Below, one piece after another: positions 1-8,995 of a stretch of DNA of 38,021 bases (within the stretch, counting starts at the first letter, position 1; the number at the start of each line of letters is the position of its first letter). Under the pieces are notes generated by a model, which ran no database searches, was not told where the DNA came from, and saw only the letters and a program-made list of their open reading frames with translations. The stretch comes from a virus. The stretch is taken from IMG/VR virus record IMGVR_UViG_3300010885_030393, positions 1-38,021 of that record; one strand, 5' to 3'. A program made the position numbers and the translations under genes.

Positions 1-49
1 CGCTGCCGATCATCGTGACGGGAATGCCGCCAAAGGTCTTGTCAGCCAT
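1..49 (-). CDS. Giant virion protein, first 16 codons (duplicate of 37899-37947)
   Basis: The minus strand from base 49 begins ATG and reads MADKTFGGIPVTMIGS before the contig ends. It is the same sequence as the start of the ~1572-residue gene at the other end, so it is a partial copy produced by the circular overlap. Its ATG overlaps the stop of the RlpA-domain gene as TAATG, which implies translational coupling of the two virion genes in the real circular genome. Confidence 0.9.
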   Translation of the reverse strand, partial: MADKTFGGIPVTMIGS

Positions 50-123
50 TAATCCGCCCTCCAAAACTGAAACTGCATATCGGTCTGCCCGCCGACTCCG
101 TTCATCAAACCTTTTGCCATGTC
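1..123. repeat. Terminal direct repeat, left copy
   Basis: These 123 bases are identical to the last 123 bases of the window (37899-38021). The repeat spans the end of the RlpA-domain gene and the start of the giant virion gene and reads through in frame at both ends. It is best explained as the overlap left when a circular or circularly permuted genome is assembled as a linear contig. It falls in the middle of a gene junction with no special sequence, so a true packaged terminal repeat is unlikely. Confidence 0.95.
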
Positions 124-1839
124 AATCGTCCGGCGGGTGCTAGGGTGTGGCCCCCGGTCACGGTAGACCCCGACAACGACTTGCCCGTTGTACGGGTTGC
201 GAATAGCAATCTTGTCGCCGTACTTCGCCCCAATCTTTGCAGCGACCGCAGGCATTAACGCCACCCAATCTCCCTGCGAGCTTGGCCGGTCGCCAATAAG
301 GTAGCCCGAAGCTGTCGGGACATACCATTTGTCGTCCTTGTCGTCACTGCCACCAAACCAGCTACCTTTTCCTGACAAGACGGGCCGGTCGCTTGGCACC
401 GGGATAACTCGACTTTGGCGTGTACCCGCTCGGGAAGACAGGCCCGATGAACCCCTGTAGGTTTGGGGTAAGGGGTTGGATTGCCCCGCTCCCGGGGCTT
501 GCGCTTTTGGGAGGACTATATCAACCGTGCGTTTTTGCACTTCGTCCAACCGTGTTGCGGCCTGCGCCAAATCCGAACCCGCCGCCGCCAGTTCTGCTTG
601 AGCCTGTTCGACCTGATCGGCGGAATACATTGCCTTGCCCTTTATGTTGACCTTGGCGGCTTCCAACGCCTTGGCTTTTGCCGCTTCATACCGTTGCCCC
701 GCAGACTTGAATACATTTAGCGCGGCTGTGTAATCTTGCTTGTAACTATTGACCGCATGTTCATTGATCATCTTTGCGGTCTGAACGTCTACGTCTGTGG
801 CTTTAAGGTTTGTACGCGTTGTGTTGTTGCTGCTGGCAATGTCGGTCACTGTTTTGTTTCGGTCTTTTGCAATTTGCTCCCGAGATTCTCGATTACCCTT
901 GGCAATGTCCGCGTCTTGGTCAAGTTTGCTAAACCGGTAATCAGTGTCTGCGTCCAGTTTGTCTTCCTTAAATTGATCGACGCGACCCCAATGCTGAACA
1001 ATGTCGTCGTAATGTTTGACGGCAGCGTCGATTTTACGTTTGGTTTCTTTAAGCGCGTCCGCCTTGCTTTGCGCACTTGACAGGAGAGTACCGGCGCGGG
1101 TCAGGTTGGTCTGGGCGTTGTTCAGGTTCCTGTCGTCAATGCCAAGCAACTGCATCTGCTGTTTGGCAAGGTTCTCAAACGGAAGCCGCTGGGCCTGGTA
1201 CTGCTGTTGCCTAAGTTGCTGGTCACGCAGGATGTCCGCGTTACGGTTGTTAATGTAACCCGCCGAAGCCTGGGCCGCGTTCCGTGCGCCGCCAAACACG
1301 CCGAGCAATCCAAGCCCTGCCGCAATCATGCGCTCTTGAGGCGTGACCGGGTTGACGTTAGACGGTGCAATTTGCAAATTGCCTAGCCGCCCGTAGGTGT
1401 CGGCAAGTTGCTTAACGTGAAGGTCATACAACGCTTGAGATTTGGCAAGTTGAGATGTATTAGCTTGGTACAAATCTTGCGCCGCTTTTACACTGTCCGG
1501 TGGCAACGCAACGGGTGCGTCCTGGTTTGCGCCCGCCATTGGCACCGACTCCCACGGATCGGGAGCAGACATAACAGGCTGACCGTTTTCCATCATTGGG
1601 TACGAAATACCGTTGCCTGTATCAACCGGGGCATACGGGTTTTGTGGTGAATCCGCCTGAAATACCACCGGAGAGTTGCTTGGGCCAATGTCTGAGTTCA
1701 TTGGGTCAACTGACGCCCATAACTGTTCCGGTTGCGTCTTGGGGTCGTCAAGCGGGACGCCCTGCAACGTCGGCGCGTCCATGCCAGACCGCGCAATCTG
1801 TACTTGTTCGTCGTTGGGTCGAGCAAGAACGTAAGCCAT
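49..1839 (-). CDS. Virion-associated protein with C-terminal RlpA-like domain
   Basis: This 596-residue protein has a Pro/Asn-rich N-terminus (about 1-130), a long Gln/Lys/Ala-rich helical, probably coiled-coil middle (about 130-450), and a C-terminal ~95-residue stretch resembling the double-psi beta-barrel of RlpA-type lytic transglycosylases. The diagnostic part reads VYRDRGPHPSTRRTIDMAKG and holds the two Asp residues expected in that fold (DRGP and IDMA). RlpA proteins cleave peptidoglycan glycan strands, so a role in wall penetration during DNA ejection is plausible. It is translationally coupled to its neighbours (TAATG at both ends), both probable virion genes. The domain call is from motif memory and cleavage activity is inferred. 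Confidence 0.6.
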   Translation of the reverse strand: MAYVLARPNDEQVQIARSGMDAPTLQGVPLDDPKTQPEQLWASVDPMNSDIGPSNSPVVFQADSPQNPYAPVDTGNGISYPMMENGQPVMSAPDPWESVPMAGANQDAPVALPPDSVKAAQDLYQANTSQLAKSQALYDLHVKQLADTYGRLGNLQIAPSNVNPVTPQERMIAAGLGLLGVFGGARNAAQASAGYINNRNADILRDQQLRQQQYQAQRLPFENLAKQQMQLLGIDDRNLNNAQTNLTRAGTLLSSAQSKADALKETKRKIDAAVKHYDDIVQHWGRVDQFKEDKLDADTDYRFSKLDQDADIAKGNRESREQIAKDRNKTVTDIASSNNTTRTNLKATDVDVQTAKMINEHAVNSYKQDYTAALNVFKSAGQRYEAAKAKALEAAKVNIKGKAMYSADQVEQAQAELAAAGSDLAQAATRLDEVQKRTVDIVLPKAQAPGAGQSNPLPQTYRGSSGLSSRAGTRQSRVIPVPSDRPVLSGKGSWFGGSDDKDDKWYVPTASGYLIGDRPSSQGDWVALMPAVAAKIGAKYGDKIAIRNPYNGQVVVGVYRDRGPHPSTRRTIDMAKGLMNGVGGQTDMQFQFWRAD

Positions 1840-2843
1840 TAGAACTGCAACCCGCCGACATCAAAAGCCGATTTCCCACGGTTCGGGTTGTACGGCGGAG
1901 TAAACCCGGGGTTGTTGCTAGAACCGGGCCCGAACTGCAACCCGCCGACATCAAAAGCTGATTTCCAGCGGTCTGGGGTGTACGACAGAATAAAGGGGTT
2001 GTCGCCTTGACGACCCCAAGACGCAACCGGAGGGTTGTTGCCACCCTTACTGCCACCCGTGCGACCAAAAATAACCGGCAGATTACTTTTTGCCCATTCA
2101 AGCAACTGTTCGGTTTGACTGAGCGGGCGGTTGCGCTCGTTTGCATACTGTTGCCCCTGCAAATTGGCGTTAAAAGCGTCGTAAGCGTTCCACGACTGCG
2201 GAGCCATAAACCGGGCTTGGTTGGCGTATCCTGCCGCTACGCTTGCCGGGTCGTACACACGTTGGGCAAACTCGTTGGTGGCCTCGTTGGCCGCGTTCTG
2301 CGCCCCAATCATCGCGCCCTGCTGTGCCCCTGACCCATAACCCCGGGACGCAAGCATCTGCGCGGATTTGCGGCCCTGCATCTTGGCCCTGCGGTTTGCC
2401 TGGCCCTGGTAGCTTGTGACGGTGTTCTCGCGACCGGCGGGGCTGTAAGCGTTGTACGCGTTAGACAATGACGATTGGTACGCGCCTTGGCCCATAGAGG
2501 GCGACGCGCCAAAAGAAGCCGACGCGCCCTGCCCGCCGATTCCTGCCGCGCCCAAACGACCGAGCAGGCCCGGGACAGAGCCCAGAGTCCACTTGGACGG
2601 ATCGCCCAAGCCGAACGGGTTGTGTGCTAGGTTGCCAAGCGAAAAATGACCAAGGTCGGCAAACGATGTGGGGCTGAAACCCGAAGCAAACCCGCCGCCA
2701 AGCGCAGCCGCGTCCCCTAGCGTAAAGTCTTTAAACGGTGTGCCGAAACTGACGCTTTGCGGGCTGATGCTGATACCCGTAGCGTCGCGGAACGGCTTGG
2801 CAAGGGCGGTGCCGATGTCCCCTAAAAAGTCAAACATTCCCAT
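1839..2843 (-). CDS. Probable structural protein, Gly/Ser/Ala-rich, with C-terminal duplication
   Basis: The 334-residue product is rich in Gly, Ser, Ala, Phe and Asn and has an alpha-helical Gln/Asn/Ala middle (about 130-230). I do not recognise a family. The C-terminus carries two copies of the segment KSAFDVGGLQF, 30 residues apart, from a 90-bp tandem duplication; the second copy is the very end of the protein, so the tail may bind a partner in the particle. It lies between probable virion genes and starts just after an intergenic gap holding the recurring CGGTGTTGGT motif. An internal virion or ejection protein is the likeliest role. Confidence 0.55.
   Translation of the reverse strand: MGMFDFLGDIGTALAKPFRDATGISISPQSVSFGTPFKDFTLGDAAALGGGFASGFSPTSFADLGHFSLGNLAHNPFGLGDPSKWTLGSVPGLLGRLGAAGIGGQGASASFGASPSMGQGAYQSSLSNAYNAYSPAGRENTVTSYQGQANRRAKMQGRKSAQMLASRGYGSGAQQGAMIGAQNAANEATNEFAQRVYDPASVAAGYANQARFMAPQSWNAYDAFNANLQGQQYANERNRPLSQTEQLLEWAKSNLPVIFGRTGGSKGGNNPPVASWGRQGDNPFILSYTPDRWKSAFDVGGLQFGPGSSNNPGFTPPYNPNRGKSAFDVGGLQF
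1842..1966 (-). repeat. 90-bp tandem duplication in structural gene
   Basis: The 35-nt blocks at 1842-1876 and 1932-1966 match with one C/T difference, and the flanking sequence is diverged but alignable, giving a 90-bp (30-codon) repeat period. The frame is kept, so the duplication adds a second KSAFDVGGLQF unit to the protein C-terminus. Confidence 0.85.
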
Positions 2844-2867
2844 CGTTTTTTTGCCCCGCTATATACA

Positions 2868-2877
2868 ACCAACACCG
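2868..2877 (-). promoter_or_regulatory. Late intergenic motif CGGTGTTGGT (site C)
   Basis: On the minus strand the gap between the genes ending at 2883 and starting at 2843 contains CGGTGTTGGT about 25 nt before the ATG, followed by GGGGCA as a likely ribosome site. The same 10-mer occurs in the gaps before the genes starting at 9553 and 33159, always in the direction of late transcription. Its function is unknown; a phage late promoter element or an RNA control site are both possible. Confidence 0.5.
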
Positions 2878-2882
2878 ACCGG

Positions 2883-3398
2883 CTAACTGGTGTAGCCGAG
2901 TACCGTAAACGAGTACGCCGCCCAGTTTGTAGTCGTAGAACCGCCCGATTCGTCTGTCACGCGCCACTTCAACTGTTGCCCGGATATCGGCACCGTCACA
3001 ACGCCGTAACTCCATCCCGCATTGGCACCCGACAAAGCAACTTGCACCGGCACGACCGTCCCGCCCGGTGTCACTACCCAAGACTTCATGCCGCCGCCGC
3101 CGACGGTGACCTTGATAAACGATTGGATGATTACGCCCTTTGCCGAGGACGGCACCGATGACGATATATCCGTGGTCTGGGTAGACGTGTATGCCGTCGT
3201 CGTGCCCGTTACGACCGTCACCGGCGGATCGAGCAACGTCACCCCTCGCAGGTAATTGTTTGTCGTCAGAGACGAACCCGATGCTCCCGATATTTGCTGC
3301 ACCTGCGTCGTCAGTTCTTGCACTTGCAACGCAACGGCCTGGACAAGCGTTAAAAGCGTCTCGCTAGAGTAATCATCCTGTGAATCCGACGGGGCCAT
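2883..3398 (-). CDS. Small structural protein, unknown
   Basis: This 171-residue protein begins with a helical N-terminus containing a Val/Leu/Gln heptad-like stretch (about 10-40), suggesting trimerisation. A beta-rich region full of Thr, Val, Gly and Ser follows, as in tail appendage or fibre-tip proteins. No family was recognised. It overlaps the 3' end of the nozzle-like gene by 26 bp, so it is translated with it, and a tail accessory role is the best guess. Confidence 0.5.
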   Translation of the reverse strand: MAPSDSQDDYSSETLLTLVQAVALQVQELTTQVQQISGASGSSLTTNNYLRGVTLLDPPVTVVTGTTTAYTSTQTTDISSSVPSSAKGVIIQSFIKVTVGGGGMKSWVVTPGGTVVPVQVALSGANAGWSYGVVTVPISGQQLKWRVTDESGGSTTTNWAAYSFTVLGYTS

Positions 3399-6267
3399 CG
3401 CTACCTCCTGTCATCTCGACCGTCCAAGACTTGACATCAAACGGGTAGTTGGCACTGACCGCAAACTTAATGTCAATCCCTACGTCCATCAACCCCTTGC
3501 TTTGCGGGAAGTCTGTCGCCCATGCCAAAGTTCCGGTGCCCGGTAACGTCACATCGGACGTGACCGCAGATCCCGTCGTAATAGGCGTTCGGCTAAACGT
3601 GAACTTGGTCGCGCTTTGGTCGGTGCAAAGGACGGTGTTGGAAAGCACGGTCAGTTTTGACCACATGTCTGCGCCTTTCACGCGGGCCGGTGTGAACGTC
3701 CCTGGCTGCATCGTCATTGTGATCGCCTGACCGCCGTCGGTCGAACCGCTTTCATACGCATAACACACGCCCGCCGCCGTGATGCCAATGACCGCGTTCC
3801 CTGCCGAGTGGGTCAAGAAAAACACCGGCTGTGGAGCCGACGCATTGTAAACGTCTACCGACTCGTACTCCCCTAGCACCTCGTACCGGACAATAGCCTT
3901 TGACGTGACCGCGCCTGGGCTTGACCATGTGTTGACAGTCGGCCACACCGTATAAAGCCGGTCGCGAGAAACGCACGACTGCACCCTCGCAAGCATCGTG
4001 TCGGGGATTGCCTCAAACTGGTCTTGCACCTTGTCCCGGCTAAGCATTTGGAGCCTTGCCGCGATGCGCCGCTGCACCCGTTCCGAGTCCACGTAGTACA
4101 CGTAGTTCCCGCGACGGCACACCGAATGCGGGGATTTTGTCCCTATCGAATCGTAAAGCTGGGCCGAGAACCCAACGATAGCGTAAACGGTGTTCGCGGT
4201 AAAAGCAAGGAGCCGGTTGCCAAGGATCGTCGGAGACGGGCTGAGGGCCACAACGTCTTCGCCTATGCCGAGCCTTGTTTCAAACCCACTGGACTCGTCT
4301 AGCTGGTTGTTGACGGTGCGCACGACGCGACGGAACCGGTTGGCGTTGTCAAGCTCCGAAGCCACCACCGATCCGCCCGTGACGCCTGTTTGGGCCTTGG
4401 TGCCGACGTACATACGCCGCTGGGTCGTACACATCGTTTGGCCCTGCGGCATTTGCTCGTTAGCCGCGTCAGGAGCCCATTTAGCGTAGTCTAGCGAGTC
4501 GGGTGGACTATTGTCGGTGTACGTGCCCTTGCCGCCCAGGGAAGCAAACGCGACGGTGCCCGTGTAGTTCACCCATGCCGAGCCGCTCCACTCCGCGCCC
4601 TCAATCTCGGTGACACGGAAATAATCCGTGTTCCCGTTGCCGTTGCCAGGATCGTCGTTCCGGTACAAGTCAATGTAATCTACCGGGTCGGTGGTAGTCG
4701 CAGCAAAGCTGGTCAATGGGATTTGCGCCTGATAGTACAAACTGCTGTTAATCGGCAATTTAAACGAGCCCGACAAGTCAGACCGGACAGTCGCAAGGGT
4801 CACGCCCGCAGTCACGGGGGCGCCTGTTACTGCAATCACGTCGTTTTGATAGATAGACTTAGGATCGTCCGTGTTTCCGCGCCGCATGACGACGCCCGAG
4901 CTTTCCGCCCGTGATCCCGAATTGCGATACGACACCGCGTACTGGGCAAACCCGGGCACACGGCCCGACGCCATAATCCCGTAAATTCCAAAACTGCCGG
5001 TGGTTAATTGTTCCGTGACGACCGTAAATTTGAGTCCTTTAACATCCGTCGTCGGGTTGTCAATATCTGGGTTTGGAAACGCGACCAGATACAACTGATT
5101 GGGGCTTGTAATCGTCGTCGGGACAATGATAGCCTGGGGGTTGGACGGGTCGTGGACTAACACAAGACCGCCGCCCGACCTGACCGCGTACACCTTGCAA
5201 CAGTTTAAAAGAGAATTAAGCGCGTCCTGCGTGGGGGACGTAATGAACATCCACACCTGTTCTGCGCTTGCAAGGCTGACCGTATTGGAGTCTTGATAGC
5301 AGGTGTAAGAATCAGGGACGGGGGTGATCGTAACTGTTGGCGGGGTCGCATATCCCGTGCCGCCCGCGCCGACCGCAATAGCCGTGACCGCCCCGGCGCC
5401 GACAGTGGCTGTAGCCGTCGCGCCTGTTCCCGGGCCTCCAAACGAAATAGTGGGGACGTTTGTGTAACCCGTGCCGCCCGCGCCGACAGCGACCGCCGTG
5501 ACCGCGCCCGCAGCGACGGTAGCCGTGGCCGTGGCTCCGGTGCCGCCCGCATGCCCGGTGTTGTTGATTGTAAAATCCCAATCGTTTGTGCCGCCGACCG
5601 AAAACGTAGAACCTACGACCGCCGCCGTGGTAAGCGACGTACCCGTCGTCATAAACAACGCGGCCTTGTTAGTGAACGTCGGGCCCACGTTGCTCGCCCA
5701 CGTCGGAGCCGACACCGCCTTAATAGGACACGCAAGCCCGCTGCTCGTCGAGCCCATCACAATGGGATCGTCGTTCCCCGACTGGTAGTAAACGTCAAAC
5801 GAGTTGTTGCGCGGAAAACTGGAAAACCACCCGTAATTTGTGGCCCCGTTTACGCGCCGAGACTTGCCAAACCGACCGCTTGAGGCCGTCGCCTCAGTCC
5901 ACCCGCCCCACGTGCCGCCGTTGCTGCTCGTGTTACCCTGGTACTGGTTCCAGTACACACGGTCTTCGCCCGATACGTTCAGGGCTACAAACAATGTGGA
6001 ATACGAGCTAGCCGACCCGTTGCCCGGTTGCTCGACAAGGTACGCGCCCTTGAACGTGCCGCTCGCCGTCGGAGCCGCCGCGCCCGATATTGCGGTCATA
6101 CCGGCCCGCAGCGACAACACACCGTTTGTAAACCGCAGGTTTTCCGCCCGCTTGTAAAACCCTGCGCCGATAGCCGTGCCGTCCTGCGAAGTCGCTAGAC
6201 CTTCGTAGGGGACACGCCCCGAAGCGAACACCGTCGCTCGGATAGGGGAACTGGGGTTACCTGCCAT
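3373..6267 (-). CDS. Tail nozzle-like large tail protein
   Basis: The 964-residue product is beta-rich and follows directly on the tail adaptor gene, the position of the tail tubular protein B (nozzle) of short-tailed phages. The N-terminus, with YKRAENLRFTNGVLSLRAGM, resembles the start of such proteins, where the gene product describes its own shape from the first strands onward. Residues about 240-315 contain two copies of a Gly-rich module (VGAGGTGYTNVPTISF and VGAGGTGYATPPTVTITP), a repeat often seen inserted in phage tail proteins. The nozzle would close the tail and engage the host surface. Assignment rests on position, size and composition rather than a single diagnostic motif. Confidence 0.6.
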   Translation of the reverse strand: MAGNPSSPIRATVFASGRVPYEGLATSQDGTAIGAGFYKRAENLRFTNGVLSLRAGMTAISGAAAPTASGTFKGAYLVEQPGNGSASSYSTLFVALNVSGEDRVYWNQYQGNTSSNGGTWGGWTEATASSGRFGKSRRVNGATNYGWFSSFPRNNSFDVYYQSGNDDPIVMGSTSSGLACPIKAVSAPTWASNVGPTFTNKAALFMTTGTSLTTAAVVGSTFSVGGTNDWDFTINNTGHAGGTGATATATVAAGAVTAVAVGAGGTGYTNVPTISFGGPGTGATATATVGAGAVTAIAVGAGGTGYATPPTVTITPVPDSYTCYQDSNTVSLASAEQVWMFITSPTQDALNSLLNCCKVYAVRSGGGLVLVHDPSNPQAIIVPTTITSPNQLYLVAFPNPDIDNPTTDVKGLKFTVVTEQLTTGSFGIYGIMASGRVPGFAQYAVSYRNSGSRAESSGVVMRRGNTDDPKSIYQNDVIAVTGAPVTAGVTLATVRSDLSGSFKLPINSSLYYQAQIPLTSFAATTTDPVDYIDLYRNDDPGNGNGNTDYFRVTEIEGAEWSGSAWVNYTGTVAFASLGGKGTYTDNSPPDSLDYAKWAPDAANEQMPQGQTMCTTQRRMYVGTKAQTGVTGGSVVASELDNANRFRRVVRTVNNQLDESSGFETRLGIGEDVVALSPSPTILGNRLLAFTANTVYAIVGFSAQLYDSIGTKSPHSVCRRGNYVYYVDSERVQRRIAARLQMLSRDKVQDQFEAIPDTMLARVQSCVSRDRLYTVWPTVNTWSSPGAVTSKAIVRYEVLGEYESVDVYNASAPQPVFFLTHSAGNAVIGITAAGVCYAYESGSTDGGQAITMTMQPGTFTPARVKGADMWSKLTVLSNTVLCTDQSATKFTFSRTPITTGSAVTSDVTLPGTGTLAWATDFPQSKGLMDVGIDIKFAVSANYPFDVKSWTVEMTGGSDGPVGFTG
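5330..5545 (-). repeat. Gly-rich beta module repeat inside nozzle gene
   Basis: Two imperfect ~100-bp copies encode GATATATV-G-AVTA-AVGAGGTGY followed by a Pro/Thr strand (about 5330-5430 and 5440-5545). The protein repeat is the kind found as exchangeable decoration domains in phage tail proteins and could tune surface binding. Confidence 0.6.
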
Positions 6268-6966
6268 TTACTTTCGTTTGCTTTGCAAGAATCCAACGGT
6301 GCGGTTGGAGGGTTGTGCGTCTTCGGCCCGGGCAAACGTCTTGGCGAGTGCCCTGCGTTCCTTCTTCTCCATCGCAATAAACTCTGATAGACGTGCGTCG
6401 TTTAACCGCTCTGCAAGACGCCGAAGTGTGCCGTAATACCAAGCCTGGGCACCGCCGACCGCTGGCGGCATCTGATCCGTCGAAACACCCGAAACCGGGG
6501 AAGACAGGACAAGTGTCTCGTAATACGAAACGTTGAATATGACTTTGGGGTATCCGCCGCTTGATGTCTGGTTTGGAATGGGGAAGAAGCCGACCGTAAA
6601 CGACGTAGCCCCGATTGCGCCGCCGTCGGTGTAGTATTGGACAGGCGTCCCCGTGCCGTAAATGTCGGTGTCGTAACCAGGGTTGGTGTTTTGCAGGTCG
6701 CGCACCGTAGCCGGTGTCAAAGGCGTACCGTTGCCCGAGCTTTGGTAAAACGTCGCGCCGTAGATTTCGGCAGGCGTCCCGTTGACCGACGGCACCGAGT
6801 AGCTTTGGGTGCCCGCTACAAAACTACTAAACGTCTCTTTGCCGTTGCGGACACGGTAGTCACGGCACAGTTGATAGTGGACGTTGTTAAGCTGTTGAAG
6901 GATCGTAGCATCGTCCAACTGCGGAAACATCAATTGCATTTCGTCTACAAGGGTCTGTACCGTCAT
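6268..6966 (-). CDS. Head-to-tail adaptor (tail tubular protein A-like)
   Basis: This 232-residue protein has a helical start (TLVDEMQLMFPQLDDATILQ) then beta segments (TQSYSVPSVNGTPAEIYGAT) and a helical C-terminus with WYYGTLRRLAERLNDARLSE. The helix - beta-insert - helix plan, the YSVP strand and the length fit the adaptor rings of podoviruses that join the portal to the tail nozzle. Its place immediately upstream of the nozzle-like gene, with only the stop and start adjoining, supports this. Its start overlaps the stop of the next gene upstream (ATGA). Confidence 0.6.
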   Translation of the reverse strand: MTVQTLVDEMQLMFPQLDDATILQQLNNVHYQLCRDYRVRNGKETFSSFVAGTQSYSVPSVNGTPAEIYGATFYQSSGNGTPLTPATVRDLQNTNPGYDTDIYGTGTPVQYYTDGGAIGATSFTVGFFPIPNQTSSGGYPKVIFNVSYYETLVLSSPVSGVSTDQMPPAVGGAQAWYYGTLRRLAERLNDARLSEFIAMEKKERRALAKTFARAEDAQPSNRTVGFLQSKRK

Positions 6967-7562
6967 CGCAGTCTTGTCGTGTCTCCGTCGTAGGGCGGGT
7001 TTGCCATGCTAATGGAATACCGTCGCCCGTTAATGAACACCGAATCGTGGGCCGGTATCCAAAAGCCAGTCCGCGAACAAATGCCTCCAGCCAAAGAATC
7101 CTCGTAAGTTGTCGGCTGCACCGCTACCAAAGGCCAATTTGGGGTGCTTTGGTTGTTGACCTGGGCCTGCATGTAACTGATCCTTGTGACACCGACGTTG
7201 CCGACTTGATTGGCAATCTTGACCTTGAGCGCACTTCCACCTACAAGCGTAGGGCCGGTACGCTGATACGTGGCAAACGCGTTGTTTTGCGCAAGGGTTA
7301 TAGTGCCGGTCGTAGAACCGTCTTCAATGAACGAGACGACGGGGGCAATCGTGCCGCCCCAGTAATAACGAATTGCAAGGTAGCACACGCCCGGGCCATA
7401 CGTGCCCGCAAAGTTAAACGTAACTATGCCTTCGTTGCTTAGCTCGACATAATCCGGGTCACCCGAGATTAGCTGGTCACAACACTGCCAAAACGAAGAA
7501 GGCCCGACGGCAGTGGCCCCAGTGGTGGGGGTGCCGTCGGACGTAGGGGCAAAGACCTGCAC
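6963..7562 (-). CDS. Hypothetical virion protein
   Basis: The 199-residue protein is beta-rich (Thr, Val, Gly, Tyr) with a carbohydrate-binding-like look: alternating hydrophobic strands with aromatic residues (YLAIRYYWGG). No catalytic motif was seen and the family was not recognised. It lies between a capsid-proximal gene and the adaptor and overlaps the adaptor start as ATGA. A head decoration or head-tail junction role is inferred from position only. Confidence 0.5.
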   Translation of the reverse strand: MQVFAPTSDGTPTTGATAVGPSSFWQCCDQLISGDPDYVELSNEGIVTFNFAGTYGPGVCYLAIRYYWGGTIAPVVSFIEDGSTTGTITLAQNNAFATYQRTGPTLVGGSALKVKIANQVGNVGVTRISYMQAQVNNQSTPNWPLVAVQPTTYEDSLAGGICSRTGFWIPAHDSVFINGRRYSISMANPPYDGDTTRLR

Positions 7563-7578
7563 GGGCCCCTCCTATAAG

Positions 7579-8076
7579 TTAAACAGGCACCACGAGAGCC
7601 CAACCGCTGACCACAAGGTCAGAGCCAGCCCCGCCGTTTGCGTCTGCCACGATTTGAAGGCCCTTGCCAGTCCCAAGCCCCGTAAGCCCCGTGAACCCAG
7701 CACCCGCAGCCTGCGCGGTCTTGGGGGTCTGCCCAATGCGCCCAAACGCGGTGTCGGTCAACGAGGCCACAAGGACGCGGCTGTACTCGGTCGCTGCCGA
7801 GTCTTGCACTTTCACGTATGCCGTGGTCGTCCAACTTGTCGAACCGTTGACGGCAAACTGCGCGTCCACGTAGACGATCTTGCGACCGAGGCCGACCTTG
7901 GCGTCAGTGATGAGAGTCACCGCCGTTGCCGCCGCCGCGCTCGTCAAAGTTCCGGTGAACCAGATGAACGACGGTCGAGGCTTAACCTGATTGCCGCTGA
8001 ACTGGTTGGAGATGTCGGTTTCCACCACCCACGTAGTGAGCGTGGGGGTGGCGTCCGAACCGTCAGTGATAGGCAT
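7579..8076 (-). CDS. Hypothetical virion protein downstream of capsid
   Basis: Starting at the ATG at 8076 gives a 165-residue protein (MPITDGSDATPTLTTWVVET...). This start is preferred over an upstream in-frame start inside the capsid gene because it sits two bases after the capsid stop and is preceded by GGGGG as ribosome site. The sequence is beta-rich with Ala/Gly/Thr runs (LTSAAAATAVTLITDAKVG) and no known motif. The place just after the capsid gene suggests a head protein. Confidence 0.6.
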   Translation of the reverse strand: MPITDGSDATPTLTTWVVETDISNQFSGNQVKPRPSFIWFTGTLTSAAAATAVTLITDAKVGLGRKIVYVDAQFAVNGSTSWTTTAYVKVQDSAATEYSRVLVASLTDTAFGRIGQTPKTAQAAGAGFTGLTGLGTGKGLQIVADANGGAGSDLVVSGWALVVPV

Positions 8077-8078
8077 TG

Positions 8079-8993
8079 TTAGGCCCCCGCGTTCCCGGCC
8101 AGTCCGTAAGCATCGACCGCAGCGCAAGCCCACGAGCTTTGCAGGCTCATGGTGATCTCACCCATCTTGCCCGAAAAAGTCTTAGGGGTAATGGGAACCT
8201 GATCCACCCAGCGAAGGCCCGTAGCGTCCTTTTGCTTGGCGACCATGATGTACTGCGTGGTGCTTCCTGCCGAGTCGCCAAGGCAGTCCGAAACCAGAAG
8301 CTCAATGCCTCGGGTGTCCACCAGGACGTTCACGTCGTTGTTGTTGCTACCGGCGATCTGTTGCGACCGAAGGATGCGACGCGAACGAAGTTCAAGCTCT
8401 CGCGGGACAAGCAGGTACGTGCCGCCCGAGTAACGCATACGCCGACCGGTCGGGTCTTTCTGCGTGACAAGGACGTTGGACAAGCTTTCCAGGCTGATGT
8501 AGCTCAGCGAGGCCGCCGTATCAACGGACGAGTAGTTGGCACCACCGCCGATGTTTGTGTGCGAGGCCGAGAACAACGCCACACCGTCAGCGGCGGTCGT
8601 AGCCGAGAAGCCACCGCCGATGAAATTGGCCGCAAACAAAGCCTTTGCGTACTCCATCGACTTGCGGAGTTCTGCGGCGCGGTTGTCAAACAGGCCGAAC
8701 TGGTCGGTCTGCATCGCCTGGATGGTGATGGTGTGCAGCGCACCGAAGAGCGTCGGGGTGATTGTCGCGGTGTACTGAGGGGTCATGTTGACTTCCGCAG
8801 CGTCCTTGCCGTCAACAAACCCAGTAGCAGCCGGGAAATATGCGACACCCTTGTACTTTTCGTAGCTGTGGTTGCTGTCAAACTGCATGAACAGCGGCAA
8901 CCACTGGTTGGTCAAACCGGCAACATCGCCGGTGCGCTTGACCGCGTTAGTAAGTGCGCGATCAGCAAAACCGAGTGAGTTAAGGGTTTGCAT
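8079..8993 (-). CDS. Major capsid protein (HK97 fold, Mu gpT-like)
   Basis: The 304-residue product has the length and motif order of Mu gpT-type major heads. An N-terminal arm leads to a spine helix segment (RAAELRKSMEYAKALFAANF), then the hallmark loop DGVALFSASHTN (about 155-166), followed by a P-domain stretch with LVPRELELRSRRILRSQQIAGSNNNDVN. Hundreds of copies would build the icosahedral shell. It follows the candidate decoration gene with a 2-base gap and precedes a head accessory gene. I am confident of capsid identity; the gpT subfamily is from motif memory. Confidence 0.85.
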   Translation of the reverse strand: MQTLNSLGFADRALTNAVKRTGDVAGLTNQWLPLFMQFDSNHSYEKYKGVAYFPAATGFVDGKDAAEVNMTPQYTATITPTLFGALHTITIQAMQTDQFGLFDNRAAELRKSMEYAKALFAANFIGGGFSATTAADGVALFSASHTNIGGGANYSSVDTAASLSYISLESLSNVLVTQKDPTGRRMRYSGGTYLLVPRELELRSRRILRSQQIAGSNNNDVNVLVDTRGIELLVSDCLGDSAGSTTQYIMVAKQKDATGLRWVDQVPITPKTFSGKMGEITMSLQSSWACAAVDAYGLAGNAGA

Positions 8994-8995
8994 TG

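Noticed and set aside
1-123. True packaged terminal repeat of the phage DNA
   Set aside because: The repeat lies at an ordinary gene junction and its length and exactness fit an assembly overlap; only read-depth or end mapping could show otherwise.
8076-8978. Long open frame on the plus strand across the capsid gene
   Set aside because: It is exactly antisense to the capsid gene, its protein is Arg/Val/His-rich with no domain, and such frames come from codon bias.
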